Of a stretch of DNA of 64,000 bases, positions 51,935 through 60,566 are shown one piece after another. This stretch comes from Gammaproteobacteria bacterium (lineage in GTDB: Bacteria; Pseudomonadota; Gammaproteobacteria; Steroidobacterales; Rariloculaceae). Made by a program: the position numbers and the translations under genes. Under the pieces are notes generated by a model, which worked only from the letters and a program-made list of their open reading frames with translations, did not search any database and was not told the origin of the DNA. The stretch's first letter is position 1. The number at the start of each line of letters is the position of its first letter. The DNA lies in the NCBI GenBank assembly GCA_022819855.1, contig JAJEGN010000022.1, forward strand, positions 1 through 64,000, in the 5' to 3' direction.

Positions 51935-53116
51935 CTACCGTTCGGCGCTACCACATGCGCCCTGCAATCGCAGTTTTTCGTGCACCGCCAACGCAACCCT
52001 TTCCGCAGCCTGGCCCAACGTCGCGTCGTCAAGATGAACATAGCGGTTGGTCGTGCTGGCCCGCCGATGCCCGAGCAGGCGCCCGGCCACATGCAGGCTC
52101 TCGCCGTTCATGACCGCGTGCGATGCGTGCGCGTGCCGCAGGTCATGCAGCCGAGCATCCGCCACAATCCCGGCCGCGTCCCGCACGCCGAGCCAGAAGT
52201 CATAGAGCACATGCTTGCTCAACGGTTCGTCCTCGCCTTTGCCGGGAAATACCCACTGCCCGAACGCCGATGCGGCGAGGCCGTCCAGCAGCTCACGCGC
52301 CGCCTCGCCGAGCAGAACGTGCCTCGGTCCGGTCTTCGCGTCAATCAGGGTCAAGCGGTCGGGCTTGACCTCGCACCAGCGCAGGCGGCGAATCTCCCCC
52401 GGCCTGCATCCGGTGAACAGGAGCAGGCGCACCGCTGCGACGCACACCGGCTTTTCGCCTTCGCGCAGGCGCAGGACCGCGCCGAGCTTCGCCAGATCGT
52501 CCGCGCCGAGCAGTCGCCCGCGAGGCGGACGGCGGTAGCGGACGATGCCGGTACGCGGATTCCCGGCGGCTTAGGGCCGATGGCCCCACGCGATGGCGCA
52601 GTCGAACATGTTGCGCAGTATGTCATGGCTTCGATTCGCGCCGCCCGGCTTTCTGCGTCCGTAGTCGTGGAAGAACCGCGCAATATCGGCGCGCGCCATC
52701 GAGCCGACGCGCAGATGGCCGAGCGCGGGAAGGATCGCGCTATTGAGGTAGATCGTGGTGGTCTTCACCGTGGACGGCTTCCACGAAGGCGAGCGGCGCT
52801 CGACGTATTCGGCGGCGAACTTCGTCAGCGTCGGGCCGGAAGCGGGAAGGGGCACCGGGCTGCCGCCTCCCTTCTCGCGGGCAAGGAAGGCCAGAGCGAC
52901 GGCTCGTGCGTGGTCGGCCTTTGCCGCTTCGGGCTTGCCGAGCGTGACGCGGCGCGGCGTGCCGTCGCGGCGGAAGCAGAACACCCAGGACCGCGCGCCG
53001 TTCGGCTGGACGCGGAGCATGAAGCCTTGCAGCGCGGCATCGTGGATGGCGTACTCGCGTTCCCGGGGCCGGGCCGCGAGCGCGAGCGTGTCGGTCAGGC
53101 GTGCGCGTTCAGTCAT
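51935..53116 (-). pseudogene. Tyrosine recombinase interrupted by one in-frame stop codon
   Basis: The N-terminal part (53116 to 52571) has the arm-binding and core-binding domains, ending CAIAWGHRP. A TAA at 52573-52571 stops it. The same frame then continues without shift (AAGNPRTGIVRYRRPPRGRLLGADDL) into the catalytic domain, with Arg in TGCRPGEIRRL, H-x-x-R in LHDLRHAHASH, GH in LLGHRRAST and Tyr in NRYVHL. All catalytic residues remain. Without the stop the protein would have 393 residues. It is a recent nonsense mutation or a sequencing error. The C-terminal piece could be made from an internal start. Its start overlaps the stop of the next integrase gene. Confidence 0.88.
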
Positions 53117-54254
53117 GATCCGCCTCCCCGCCGTTCAGCATGTCGGCCAGTCCGTGCGACACCCGGTTGGCCGCATCGAGCACGTACCCCTCGGCCAGGT
53201 GCGCATAGCCGAAGGTGGTCTTGATGTCGGCATGGCCGAGCAGCCCGGCGACGACGCGCAGGCCCTCGCCGCCGTTCACCGCGACCGCCGCGTGCGAGTG
53301 CCGCAGATCGTGAATGCGCAGCTTCGGCAATCCCGCCGCCGCGCGGACCGCGTTCCGTGCTTTGTCCACCTTCGCAGGCCCGCCGCAGGGAGACGCGAAC
53401 ACCCAAGGGCAGTTCGCGCGTCGAGGCTGCGCGGCCAGAACAGCGCGGGCGGGCGCCGCAAGCCAGATCGTGCGGGGACCGGTCTTGCTGTCCGGCAGCA
53501 CCGCGCGGTCGCCGTGCACGTGCTCCCACTTCAGCCGCAGCGCCTCGGACTTGCGCGCGCCGGTGTAGAGCAGGAAGCGCAACGCGGCGACGGCGACCGG
53601 GTGATCCGCTTCCGCGTCGTCGAGCGCTCGCCCGAGTGCCGCGAATTCGTCGTCGGACAGGTAGTGCGCCGTGAAGCCGGTCTTCCTCCGCCGCAGTCCC
53701 TTGCACGGGTTGGAGTCCTCGCGCCGCAATCCCAGCGCCTCGGCGTGCTTCATCATCGACGACAGCACCGCCAGCGCCCGGTTCGCCGTTCCCGCCCGCG
53801 TGACCGAGAGATCGTCGAACCAGTTGCGCACGTCCTTCGCGGTCACCGCATCGACGCGCCGATCGCCGAAGGCCGGAACGATGTGTCTGTCCATGTCGCC
53901 CGCGTGGGCTTGCCGCGTCGCCGGCTTCCAGCGCTCGGCGCAGTCGGCCAGGAACGCGGGCGCGAACTTCCGCACCGTCGGAACCGCTGCCGGTGCGCCG
54001 GTCGCCTCCGCATCGGCGAGCAGCGCCCGTGCCGCTTGCCGTGCGTCCTCGACCGTCAGCGCATCGAGCGTGCCGAGCGTGCGTTTGACGAAGGAGCCGT
54101 TGCAGCGCCGGTGCACGATCCACGTCTTGCGCCCGTTCGGTCGCACCCGCAGTCCGAGTCCCGGCGCTGCGTTGTCCCACAGCACCGCTCCGCGTCCGTC
54201 CGCAGGCCCGAAGGCGCGCGACCGCGCCTCGGTGATGTTCGTTCTGTTCGTCAT
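53109..54254 (-). CDS. Tyrosine recombinase / site-specific integrase, intact
   Basis: The 381 residues from the ATG at 54254 (GGGAGGGA upstream) have an N-terminal integrase domain (RVRPNGRKTWIVHRR), a core-binding domain and a full catalytic domain: Arg in TGARKSEALRL, H-x-x-R in IHDLRHSHAA, GH in LLGHADIKTT and Tyr in FGYAHLA. It overlaps the interrupted paralogue downstream by 8 bases, so the pair was probably one two-recombinase unit. The element it moves may span parts of 48-60 kb. Confidence 0.9.
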   Translation of the reverse strand: MTNRTNITEARSRAFGPADGRGAVLWDNAAPGLGLRVRPNGRKTWIVHRRCNGSFVKRTLGTLDALTVEDARQAARALLADAEATGAPAAVPTVRKFAPAFLADCAERWKPATRQAHAGDMDRHIVPAFGDRRVDAVTAKDVRNWFDDLSVTRAGTANRALAVLSSMMKHAEALGLRREDSNPCKGLRRRKTGFTAHYLSDDEFAALGRALDDAEADHPVAVAALRFLLYTGARKSEALRLKWEHVHGDRAVLPDSKTGPRTIWLAAPARAVLAAQPRRANCPWVFASPCGGPAKVDKARNAVRAAAGLPKLRIHDLRHSHAAVAVNGGEGLRVVAGLLGHADIKTTFGYAHLAEGYVLDAANRVSHGLADMLNGGEADHD

Positions 54255-54893
54255 GTTCCGATCCCTCCCGTTCGTTCCAGCCGTGACCGGCGCTGCGCAG
54301 GCGTCCCCGAGTTGGGGAACACCCAGGACACGCCGGGTAACGGAGCCGGGTTCCGAGTTCGGAAGGGGCGGAAGTGCGGCGCTCAATCGCCGCGCAGGCT
54401 GCAAGCCGTTGTCGCTACAGGGTTTTCGGAACCTCACGGATGCGGCAGCGTAGTGCGATGATTCTACGCCGGAGGCGCTTAATAACCACACCCCATGCAG
54501 CCGCGCGCGACCGCATGGACAAGCGCGTCGAATACCGAGGAATTCGGGAGACAGAAGGTCCCTTGCCGTTTCGCACGCCGCGGGGCCATTCTTTCGTACC
54601 GGACCCCGGAAGGTCCCACAGATCGAGTCTTCTCCGTCGTTTCGTCGACGACGAGAGCAGTGTAGAACACCGCGATCGACACGATCGGCGTGAACAAGCC
54701 CTGGCCGGCGCCTCTCCCGGCACCATACTCACGTACTCCCAAGTACGCCCGAGCCGCCATAGACCGCCTTGATTGCTAATACTATCAGTGGTTTGAGACA
54801 GAGCCCCTGCCCGCTGACTGGCTGCGCTTGACTGCGCTACACTTTGTGTCTGTGCGTTGTGCAAAACGTTGGGCAAACTGCGATGGGCAAATC
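54255..54893. other. Intergenic region between divergent integrases
   Basis: In these 639 bases I see no convincing gene. The left part is GC-rich leader DNA of the minus-strand integrases; the right part (54775-54890) is less GC-rich and probably carries the promoter of the plus-strand integrase. Such a position is a common place for attachment sites, but I found no clear direct repeat. Confidence 0.4.
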
Positions 54894-56076
54894 GTGGGGC
54901 AAGGCAAACTAACGGTCAAAACGGTCCGGGCGATCAACCAACCGGGCTTCTACGCCGACGGCAACACGCTCTACCTTCGAGTGGCGCCGGGCGGGTCCAA
55001 ACAATGGATGCAGCGCCTGACCATCAACGGCAAGCGCCACGACATCGGGCTCGGCGGCTGCGGCTACGTCACGCTCGCCCAGGCGCGCGAGGGCCGCCCA
55101 CGACAATCGAGTCCTTGCCCGGCGCGGCGGCGATCCGCTGGCCGAGAAACGCAGGGCGAAAGTGCCGTCCTTCCGCGAAGCGGCGGAACGCACCTACGAG
55201 TCGCTGCGACCCCGGTGGCGCAACGAGAAGGTCGCGGCCAACTGGATGCAGCAGCTCGAGCGTCACGCCCTGAAGCGGCTCGGCGACCTGCCCGTCGACA
55301 GGATCGGGCGCGAGGATGTCCTGGCCGTCCTGACACCCATCTGGAGCAGCAAGCCGGAAACGGGCCGGCGTGTACGCCGCAACATCAGGGCGACGCTCAA
55401 CTGGTGCCAGGCCCACGGGTTCGTGGACTTCAACGCCGCGGGCAACGCGATCAACGGCGCACTGCCGCGCATGCCCGCCGTCAAGGTACACCTGCGGGCG
55501 CTGCCGTACCGGAATATCTCCGAAGCACTGACGACTATTGAGGCCTCAGGAGCGACCGTGACGGCAAAGCTCGCGTTGCGGTTCCTGATCCTGACGGCGG
55601 CGCGGCCGGGCGAGGCGCGGGGTGCAGTTTGGATAGAAATCGATGTCGAGGCTCGCGTGTGGCGCATTCCTAGCGAGCGCATGAAAGCCGGCGCGGAGCA
55701 TCGCGTGCCGCTGAGCGACTCGGCGCTCAGCGTGCTCGAACATGCCCGGGCGCTCGACGACGGGAGCGGGCTGGCGTTTCCGTCTCCGGTTCGTCACGGC
55801 CACCCGCTCTCCGACGGCACGCTCACAAGGGTGTTGGGCACAGCGGGTCTATTCGAACGGGCGACCGTTCACGGGTTCAGGTTCTCGTTCAGGGACTGGT
55901 GTGCGGAAACCGGCAAGCCCCGGGAGATCGCTGAAGCCGCGCTCGCGCATACCGTGGGCGGCGTCGAGGGCGCGTACTTTCGCTCGGACCTGTTCGAGCG
56001 CCGGCGCCGGTTGATGGACTCATGGGCGGCCTATCTCACAGTCTCCGGCGAGAAGGTAGTGGCCCTGCATCGTTAA
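54894..56076 (+). pseudogene. Tyrosine recombinase (P4-integrase-like) with frameshift
   Basis: The N-terminal DUF4102-type domain (GKLTVKTVRAI, GFYADGNTLYLRVAPGGSKQW, RHDIGLGG) is read in one frame up to about 55090. The rest (LARRGGDPLAEKRRAKVPSF through the catalytic domain) is in another. Removing one G of the GGG at 55091-55093 would restore an unbroken frame of about 393 codons. The catalytic domain shows Arg in AARPGEARG, the H-x-x-R position as HGFRFSFRDW and Tyr in GAYFRSD. The likely start is GTG at 54894. Recent decay or a base-call error. Confidence 0.82.
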
Positions 56077-56455
56077 TTGGCAATCCCAATTCGACTCAGC
56101 ACTGGTCAGATTTGGGCACAGCCGGTGCGACTCGGTGCAATTCACGCGAGGCATCGACGTTCTCGAACGCGTGTTCGGGAGTTTTTTGTCGTACTCTTGT
56201 CGGCTCCAGGTGACTCTGCGGTACTCACAGGCAAGTGGCGCCGGTTCACGCCGGACCGACCGCTTTGCCGTTGGATTGTTATCCCCCTATGTTCGGTCCC
56301 ATGACGCGGACCATTCCCTTCAAAGCCGCGAATGCGGCATTGCCGTTCAAGGCTTGCATCGAGTCGTTGCGGCAGGGCCGGGCGAACGGTAATGCGGCCA
56401 CGGCGAAGGAAAGACCCGCGACCGTTACTGGAGCTGATTCAGGAGAGAGTTCACC
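56077..56455. other. Intergenic region upstream of the Xis-like gene
   Basis: No clear gene lies in these 379 bases. A 59-codon frame from the ATG at 56301 to 56480 overlaps the Xis-like start; it has no recognisable similarity and I give it little weight. AGGAGAG about 12 bases before 56456 is the likely ribosome-binding site of the next gene. Confidence 0.35.
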
Positions 56456-56704
56456 GTGGTTCACCAACGAACTTATCTGAGCACGCGCCAGGCCGCAGCG
56501 CTTCTGGGTCTGAGTCCGCGAACGCTGGAGCGTTACCGCGTGACCGGCGAAGGCCCGGTGTTCAGAAAGCTCGGCCGGCGTGTCTGTTACGTATGGACCG
56601 ACATCGACGACTGGGCGAACGGTAGACGGCGACGTTCAACAACAGACGACGGCGAACCGGGTCGAGTGCAACAATTCGGTACCGGCATAACATCGGGAGC
56701 GTAA
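56456..56704 (+). CDS. AlpA/excisionase-like helix-turn-helix protein
   Basis: The 82 residues from a GTG start contain a MerR/excisionase-type winged helix: YLSTRQAAALLGLSPRTLERYRVTGEGPVFRKLGRRVCYVWTDIDDW (7-53). Such proteins either help an integrase excise its element or activate integrase transcription (AlpA). It is 380 bases downstream of the frameshifted integrase on the same strand. Confidence 0.85.
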   Translation: MVHQRTYLSTRQAAALLGLSPRTLERYRVTGEGPVFRKLGRRVCYVWTDIDDWANGRRRRSTTDDGEPGRVQQFGTGITSGA

Positions 56705-56924
56705 TCGCCCGAACGCCAGGCGCGGGCCTGGATCGGCTGCCGATGCGCGGGTCGGGCTTGACGGGTGCGATTCCCCAACAGGCGGGTGCTGGCCCTTAGG
56801 ATTACGGTAGTCGGTCCTGCGCAGCGTGGCCGCTTTGAAGCGGCGGTGCGCAGCGATCCGGGCGGGAATCCCAGCTGGACTGCGGATTCGTCGATCATGA
56901 GCAGTCGAGGCATCGGCTTACAGA

Positions 56925-56952
56925 GGATCATCCCCGCGTGAGCGGGGACCAC
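56925..56952. repeat. Solitary type I-E CRISPR-like repeat
   Basis: The 28 bases starting GGATCATCCCCGCGTGAG and ending CGGGGACCAC have the form of a widespread subtype I-E repeat with the CCCCGC-GTGA-GCGGGG hairpin. No second copy occurs 61 bases up- or downstream. The repeat family differs from the array at 17377. It may be the last relic of an array or a chance palindrome. Confidence 0.5.
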
Positions 56953-57016
56953 TCGGGATCGAGTGGCGCGGTGCGTTCACCGGTCTCAGGGAAATGGAGG
57001 ACGAGGCGCTGGCGGC

Positions 57017-57157
57017 TCAGGCGCAGTCGTGACGATGGCGGTGGCAACGCGTGCAGCGTTTTTCGGCGACGTCCGCAGCCAACACGAGCAGGTCGAGCCC
57101 CACGAAAACCGCGCCAACGAACCACGCCAGGATGGCCAGTGCCCAGAAAACCTCCAT
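57017..57157 (-). CDS. Possible small membrane protein, 46 residues
   Basis: The frame encodes one long hydrophobic segment (FWALAILAWFVGAVFVGLDLLVLA) and a Cys/His-rich tail (CTRCHRHRHDC) that could bind a metal. It has no clear ribosome-binding site. The tail is unusual for chance DNA, so I list it with low confidence. Confidence 0.3.
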   Translation of the reverse strand: MEVFWALAILAWFVGAVFVGLDLLVLAADVAEKRCTRCHRHRHDCA

Positions 57158-57171
57158 GAGCGGAGCATAGC

Positions 57172-57267
57172 ATGCCGGCCGACCTGAGACTGAGCGAAGT
57201 ACAAATCGAACGGCTGATCGACGCCATTCACGGCGACGAGCGCGTGTCGAAGGAGAGCGTCCGATGA
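57172..57267 (+). CDS. Small ORF coupled to the nuclease gene, 31 residues
   Basis: MPADLRLSEVQIERLIDAI plus a charged tail, probably one amphipathic helix. GGAG lies before the ATG, and its TGA overlaps the ATG of the nuclease gene (ATGA), which indicates translational coupling. It may be a leader peptide, a small partner or the remnant of a larger regulator. No family recognised. Confidence 0.5.
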   Translation: MPADLRLSEVQIERLIDAIHGDERVSKESVR

Positions 57268-58036
57268 CTGTCGTCTGCAGGGTCTTCAAGGAATGCGTCT
57301 CAGCCATCCGCAACAACGTGTTGGTCGAAAGGGAGGGCCGACGGGACAAGGAGTTTCATTTCCAGAACTGGTTTAAGGCCCGACTTGACGAAATCGGCGA
57401 ACAATACGACGAGCCAGGACGCAACACGTACCCGGACTTCAGGTTGGTTCGGCAACCCGAGGGATACGAACTCAAGGGTCTGGCCTATCCGGGCCGCGAG
57501 GCGGATTACGACTGCAATAGCCAGGTGCCGCGCGGTGAGCACAACGGTAGGCAGGTCTTCTACGTCTTCGGGCGCTATCCGAAACGGCCGGACGGAAACC
57601 GATATCCGGTGTTGGACCTTGTGATCTGCCACGGTAGCTTTCTCAACGCTGACAACAACTACGTGCACCAGAACAAGAGCTTCCAGAGCTTCGGCAGCTA
57701 CGGCGACATTAGGATTCGTGACCGGAAGATGTACGTCGCGCCAACCCCATTCGCGTTAGCGAAGGGGACCGCGCACCATCGCACTCTCATCCTCCCGAGC
57801 AACATGGAGGTAGGTGATGGATTGATCGAGATCGTCGTTCTGGCACGGCGCAAGCGAAGCGGATCACGGTAGCCTACACGTTCGATCTTCGAACCAACGA
57901 ACTCGAAACGGACTTGGTCTAAAATCCGAACGCCGGACAAGAGCATGTCTTTAAGGTGTATCGAATCGACGGCGACCCATACGACTCGGTGACGCTGCGC
58001 ACGCCGTCTCGGGTGCGTTTCGAGCCTGACCGGTGA
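57264..58036 (+). pseudogene. PD-(D/E)xK nuclease-like gene with damaged 3' end
   Basis: The open frame ends at 57872 (202 residues). TYPDFRLVRQPEGYELKGL gives Pro57-Asp58 and Glu69-Leu-Lys71, the PD-ExK metal site of restriction-type nucleases. FHFQNWFKARLDEI upstream fits this. Near 57845-57870 the frame appears to shift: another frame reads AKRITVAYTFDLRTNELETDLV, a TAA at 57920-57922, then NPNAGQEHVFKVYRIDGD down to the TGA at 58034-58036. The intact protein would have had about 255 residues. No methyltransferase accompanies it. Whether the 202-residue product is active is open. Confidence 0.6.
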
Positions 58037-58084
58037 CTGTTGTTCGTTGACCACCGCGTGGGACGCCAACCACGGACGTTTGGC

Positions 58085-58681
58085 TCAGCCGGACGGATCG
58101 GCGTCCGAAAGCCTTAGGGCGACTACGGCACAGGCGTGGACAACTTCGTCTCGAAGCTTCTGCCGGGACGATGTATCGAGCGAGCCCTCGCTATCCAACG
58201 TGTCGCAGACGAATTCAGCGGTCATGCGCGCGAGCGTGAACTCACGTTCCGCGTAATCTTGATCGCTCGACGCTTCAAGCATGAACGTTGTGACGATCTC
58301 GATAACCTCAGGACCAAACTCAGGCGCATCACGTGTGAGATAACGCAGCGCATGTAAACCAGACAAGCGGGCGTGGCTGTTGTGGCGGCCTTGTTGGGCC
58401 AGCAGTTCGATCGCGCGCTGGAATCGACCGTGCTGATGGTTTTGTTTCGCTATGTTGGCCTGCTGCTCCGCGATGGAACTGCGCCAAAATGCGAAAACCC
58501 AAGCAATCAACCCGCCTCCAATCAGGGCGACATTGCGCATTGCGTTCGTCGGTGTGTCATTGAAGGACAAGAAGCACCACCAATACCAAGTGCCCAAGGC
58601 CGTGAGAGCTATGATCGCGAGAGATATGGCCGCGACCAATAAGGCACCGCGTCGAAGGAGTTTGGCCAGCCACTTGAACAT
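58085..58681 (-). CDS. Membrane protein resembling the N-terminal part of pentapeptide-repeat proteins
   Basis: The 198 residues have two hydrophobic segments (about 13-36 and 46-66) and a cytoplasmic domain with QNHQHGRFQRAIELLAQQGRHNSHARLSGLHALRYLTRDAP. That block resembles the conserved segment before the pentapeptide repeats of membrane-linked pentapeptide proteins, but the repeats themselves are missing. It could be a full small protein or a truncated one. Such proteins often accompany defence genes; the function is not known. Confidence 0.55.
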   Translation of the reverse strand: MFKWLAKLLRRGALLVAAISLAIIALTALGTWYWWCFLSFNDTPTNAMRNVALIGGGLIAWVFAFWRSSIAEQQANIAKQNHQHGRFQRAIELLAQQGRHNSHARLSGLHALRYLTRDAPEFGPEVIEIVTTFMLEASSDQDYAEREFTLARMTAEFVCDTLDSEGSLDTSSRQKLRDEVVHACAVVALRLSDADPSG

Positions 58682-58803
58682 GCGTGGAGTCGCAACGTAA
58701 TCCGTTTAGTCCTTCCGAGTCTAGCGCGAGAGAAACACCAGCGCATACTGGCGGCACGGCGCAACGTCACTACAAGGCTTGTCCCAGAACGTTGCAACAC
58801 CGC

Positions 58804-59370
58804 CTAGTGAACTGTGCCGTTTGCGGTGAAAACGGCGCCGCTAGCATGCATGTCCAATTGCATCGATCTGTCTGCGGCCCGAATTCTGGGCCAGTCGAGG
58901 TCTAGTGCGGGCGTGCGCAGCAAGTGGGCGGCGTTTGGTTTTAGCGGTTTCAGTGAGATGTCGCTGGTCCGTTCGGCGGGCGTCGATGAGGCGGCGGTTT
59001 CAAGGCCAGGCCCTATGACGTCACGAATGTAACCGGCGACGCGGGCCTTGAGGCGATTGCTGAAGAGCTTGATCTGGTTGCGGCTGGCGTTGTCGGCGAA
59101 CGGGTCGAAAGCATCGTCGAAAGCTCGGTAGTCGAGGGTGATGTCCAAATCCTCGGAGAACCGGTCGATGATGCCGTAGACCTTGGAAAGTGAGGCACCG
59201 CCCTTGAATGCCATGGGATGCGGATCGGGCATTGAGAAGAGGGCCTGCAGAACCCAGCAGACCCAGATATCCTTTTCCAGGATGAGTGCCGACCGCCCGG
59301 TATTGGCAGCCACGGTGCGAAGTATGTCGGTGCGCTCGTGACGATCGAGCGACAGGAACGGCTCAGGCAC
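58804..59370 (-). CDS. AbiEii-type nucleotidyltransferase toxin, shortened
   Basis: The 188 residues contain the family motifs: LILEKDIWVCWVLQALF, FKGGASLSKVYG (GGAS at 57-60) and FSEDLDITLD (SEDLDI at 72-77). Usual members have about 300 residues, so the C-terminal half is missing and the last residues look unrelated. The toxin is likely inactive or altered. It overlaps the antitoxin gene by 8 bases. It belongs to a different branch from the abiEii at 18559. Confidence 0.78.
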   Translation of the reverse strand: MPEPFLSLDRHERTDILRTVAANTGRSALILEKDIWVCWVLQALFSMPDPHPMAFKGGASLSKVYGIIDRFSEDLDITLDYRAFDDAFDPFADNASRNQIKLFSNRLKARVAGYIRDVIGPGLETAASSTPAERTSDISLKPLKPNAAHLLRTPALDLDWPRIRAADRSMQLDMHASGAVFTANGTVH

Positions 59371-59971
59371 GGAGCGTGTCTCCGTCAGCGGTGGTATCGA
59401 GGGCCTTCGCCATCCAGGCCGGCATGTCGGCGGAGCGCAATCGCTGGAATTCCTTCGGGCCGAGTGTGTCTTCGACCCTGGCGACCACCTCGGGAGTCAC
59501 GTTGCTCTTGCCCAGATACCAGAGGGCGGAAAGCGCGGCGCCGGCCACCTCACCGGCAAATTGAAGTCGGCGGCGGTTGGAGGTGTGGGCCATTCTGACA
59601 GTGATTCTGCCTATTCGGATCGTTCGGCTGGAAGCGCTGGTATGGAACACGGGCGCCACCGGCACCCGGGTGCTGAGTTTGAACCATCTGGCAGCTTCGG
59701 CCCCATGGATCTGGACCGTCTCTCCATTGCGATGCGCGATGGCCTCGACCACCTCGTGAACTTCTGGAACGACAGTTCCCACGAACCGGCTCGTTCTTGG
59801 ACGGACGAACACGCCGCGAGCGACGCGCTGGATCTCGCCCCGACCGACCAAGCGTGAGAGCGTCCTGTCTACGGCGCTACGGGAGCCATGCTTCAGAAAG
59901 CGAGCGCTGGTGAACGGCTTTCCTTTCGGCAGCTTCCGTATACTCGCCAGAACAGTCTTTGCGGTGGACAT
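59363..59971 (-). CDS. AbiEi/DUF6088-like antitoxin
   Basis: The 202 residues have an N-terminal winged-helix region (LPKGKPFTSARFLKHGSRSAVDRTLSRLVGRGEIQRVARGVFVRP, about 14-58) and a C-terminal domain typical of DUF6088 antitoxins found before AbiEii-like toxins. It should repress its own promoter and neutralise the toxin. First gene of the operon; an ATG at 59971 was chosen because the extra upstream codons do not look coding. Confidence 0.78.
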   Translation of the reverse strand: MSTAKTVLASIRKLPKGKPFTSARFLKHGSRSAVDRTLSRLVGRGEIQRVARGVFVRPRTSRFVGTVVPEVHEVVEAIAHRNGETVQIHGAEAARWFKLSTRVPVAPVFHTSASSRTIRIGRITVRMAHTSNRRRLQFAGEVAGAALSALWYLGKSNVTPEVVARVEDTLGPKEFQRLRSADMPAWMAKALDTTADGDTLRA

Positions 59972-59994
59972 GGCGTGACGCTCCTTTGTCTGAA

Positions 59995-60023
59995 AACATA
60001 GTAGTTTTTTAGACATATTTCAA
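59995..60023 (-). promoter_or_regulatory. Promoter of the second toxin-antitoxin operon
   Basis: On the minus strand TTGAAA (60023-60018) and TATGTT (60000-59995) are separated by 17 bases, close to a sigma-70 promoter. It directs transcription into the antitoxin gene that starts at 59971. Confidence 0.55.
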
Positions 60024-60236
60024 GGGGCGACAGTTCGGAGCGCGTTTCTGGTAACTGTGCTGCCGGGAAAGACGGCAGCATGAGGATGTATGACTTGAGC
60101 TTTTCGTCGAGCTGGACGATTCGGTCCTGCGTGACCATGACGTCTTGCGAGGCGCCACCATGGCGAAGGATCAGACCGGGCGAAACGGGTACGTGATTGG
60201 GTGCGTTCAGGGGCTACAGGGGAGTGAATTCGTGCG

Positions 60237-60262
60237 TGAAGGTGTGCTGCAGCACACCTTCA
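60237..60262. repeat. 26-bp perfect palindrome next to tRNA-Pro
   Basis: TGAAGGTGTGCTG followed directly by CAGCACACCTTCA is a perfect 13+13 inverted repeat with no loop, 45 bases from the 3' end of the tRNA gene. No T-run follows on either strand, so it is not a standard terminator. It may be a dimeric protein binding site or a recombination site. The remaining bases of 59972-60307 hold nothing else I can assign. Confidence 0.7.
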
Positions 60263-60307
60263 ACCTGAAGGAAAAAGTATGATCAGACCGTAAGATATTG
60301 TTTTTTT

Positions 60308-60384
60308 TGGTCGGGGTGAGAGGATTTGAACCTCCGGCCCCTGCCTCCCGAAGACAGTGCTCTACCAGGCTGAGCTACACCCCG
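60308..60384 (-). tRNA. tRNA-Pro (CGG)
   Basis: The reverse complement folds as a full cloverleaf: acceptor CGGGGTG/CACCCCG, D arm GCTCAGCCTGGTAGAGC, anticodon stem CTGTC/GGCAG with loop TTCGGGA (anticodon CGG), T loop TTCAAAT, discriminator A and an encoded CCA. Length is 77 bases. tRNA genes are frequent integration targets and this one borders the mobile island, but I see no duplicated 3' end. Confidence 0.95.
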
Positions 60385-60566
60385 ACTCGAACGAAAAACC
60401 TCAACGGCATCAGGTACATGCAGGAAAGGCCTCGGGAGGGCCTTCGATGCCGTCGGTCTGTTCGCAAGCGATTCGCGTGACTGACGGAGCGTTATACGCT
60501 TCGACCGGCCCGTGGGCAAGTCCGATCCGCTTGGACCGCGGACCCGCCGACCGGTTCCGCTACCAC

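Larger units (their letters stand above)
56705..57171. other. Non-coding stretch with a solitary CRISPR-like repeat
   Basis: Apart from the repeat at 56925-56952 and a doubtful 46-codon membrane ORF on the minus strand (57017-57157), I see nothing definable in these 467 bases. They may contain degraded element DNA. Confidence 0.4.

Noticed and set aside
51935..56076. RIT-type element (three recombinases in tandem)
   Set aside because: Only two recombinases overlap in the same direction; the third is on the opposite strand 640 bases away and of another type.
60301..60308. T-run as rho-independent terminator
   Set aside because: On the strand of the tRNA it reads as an A-run, and no hairpin precedes it on the plus strand.
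60385..60566. Arg/Gly-rich open frames over the tRNA and tandem repeat
   Set aside because: They cross a tRNA gene and low-complexity repeats, so they are not genes.
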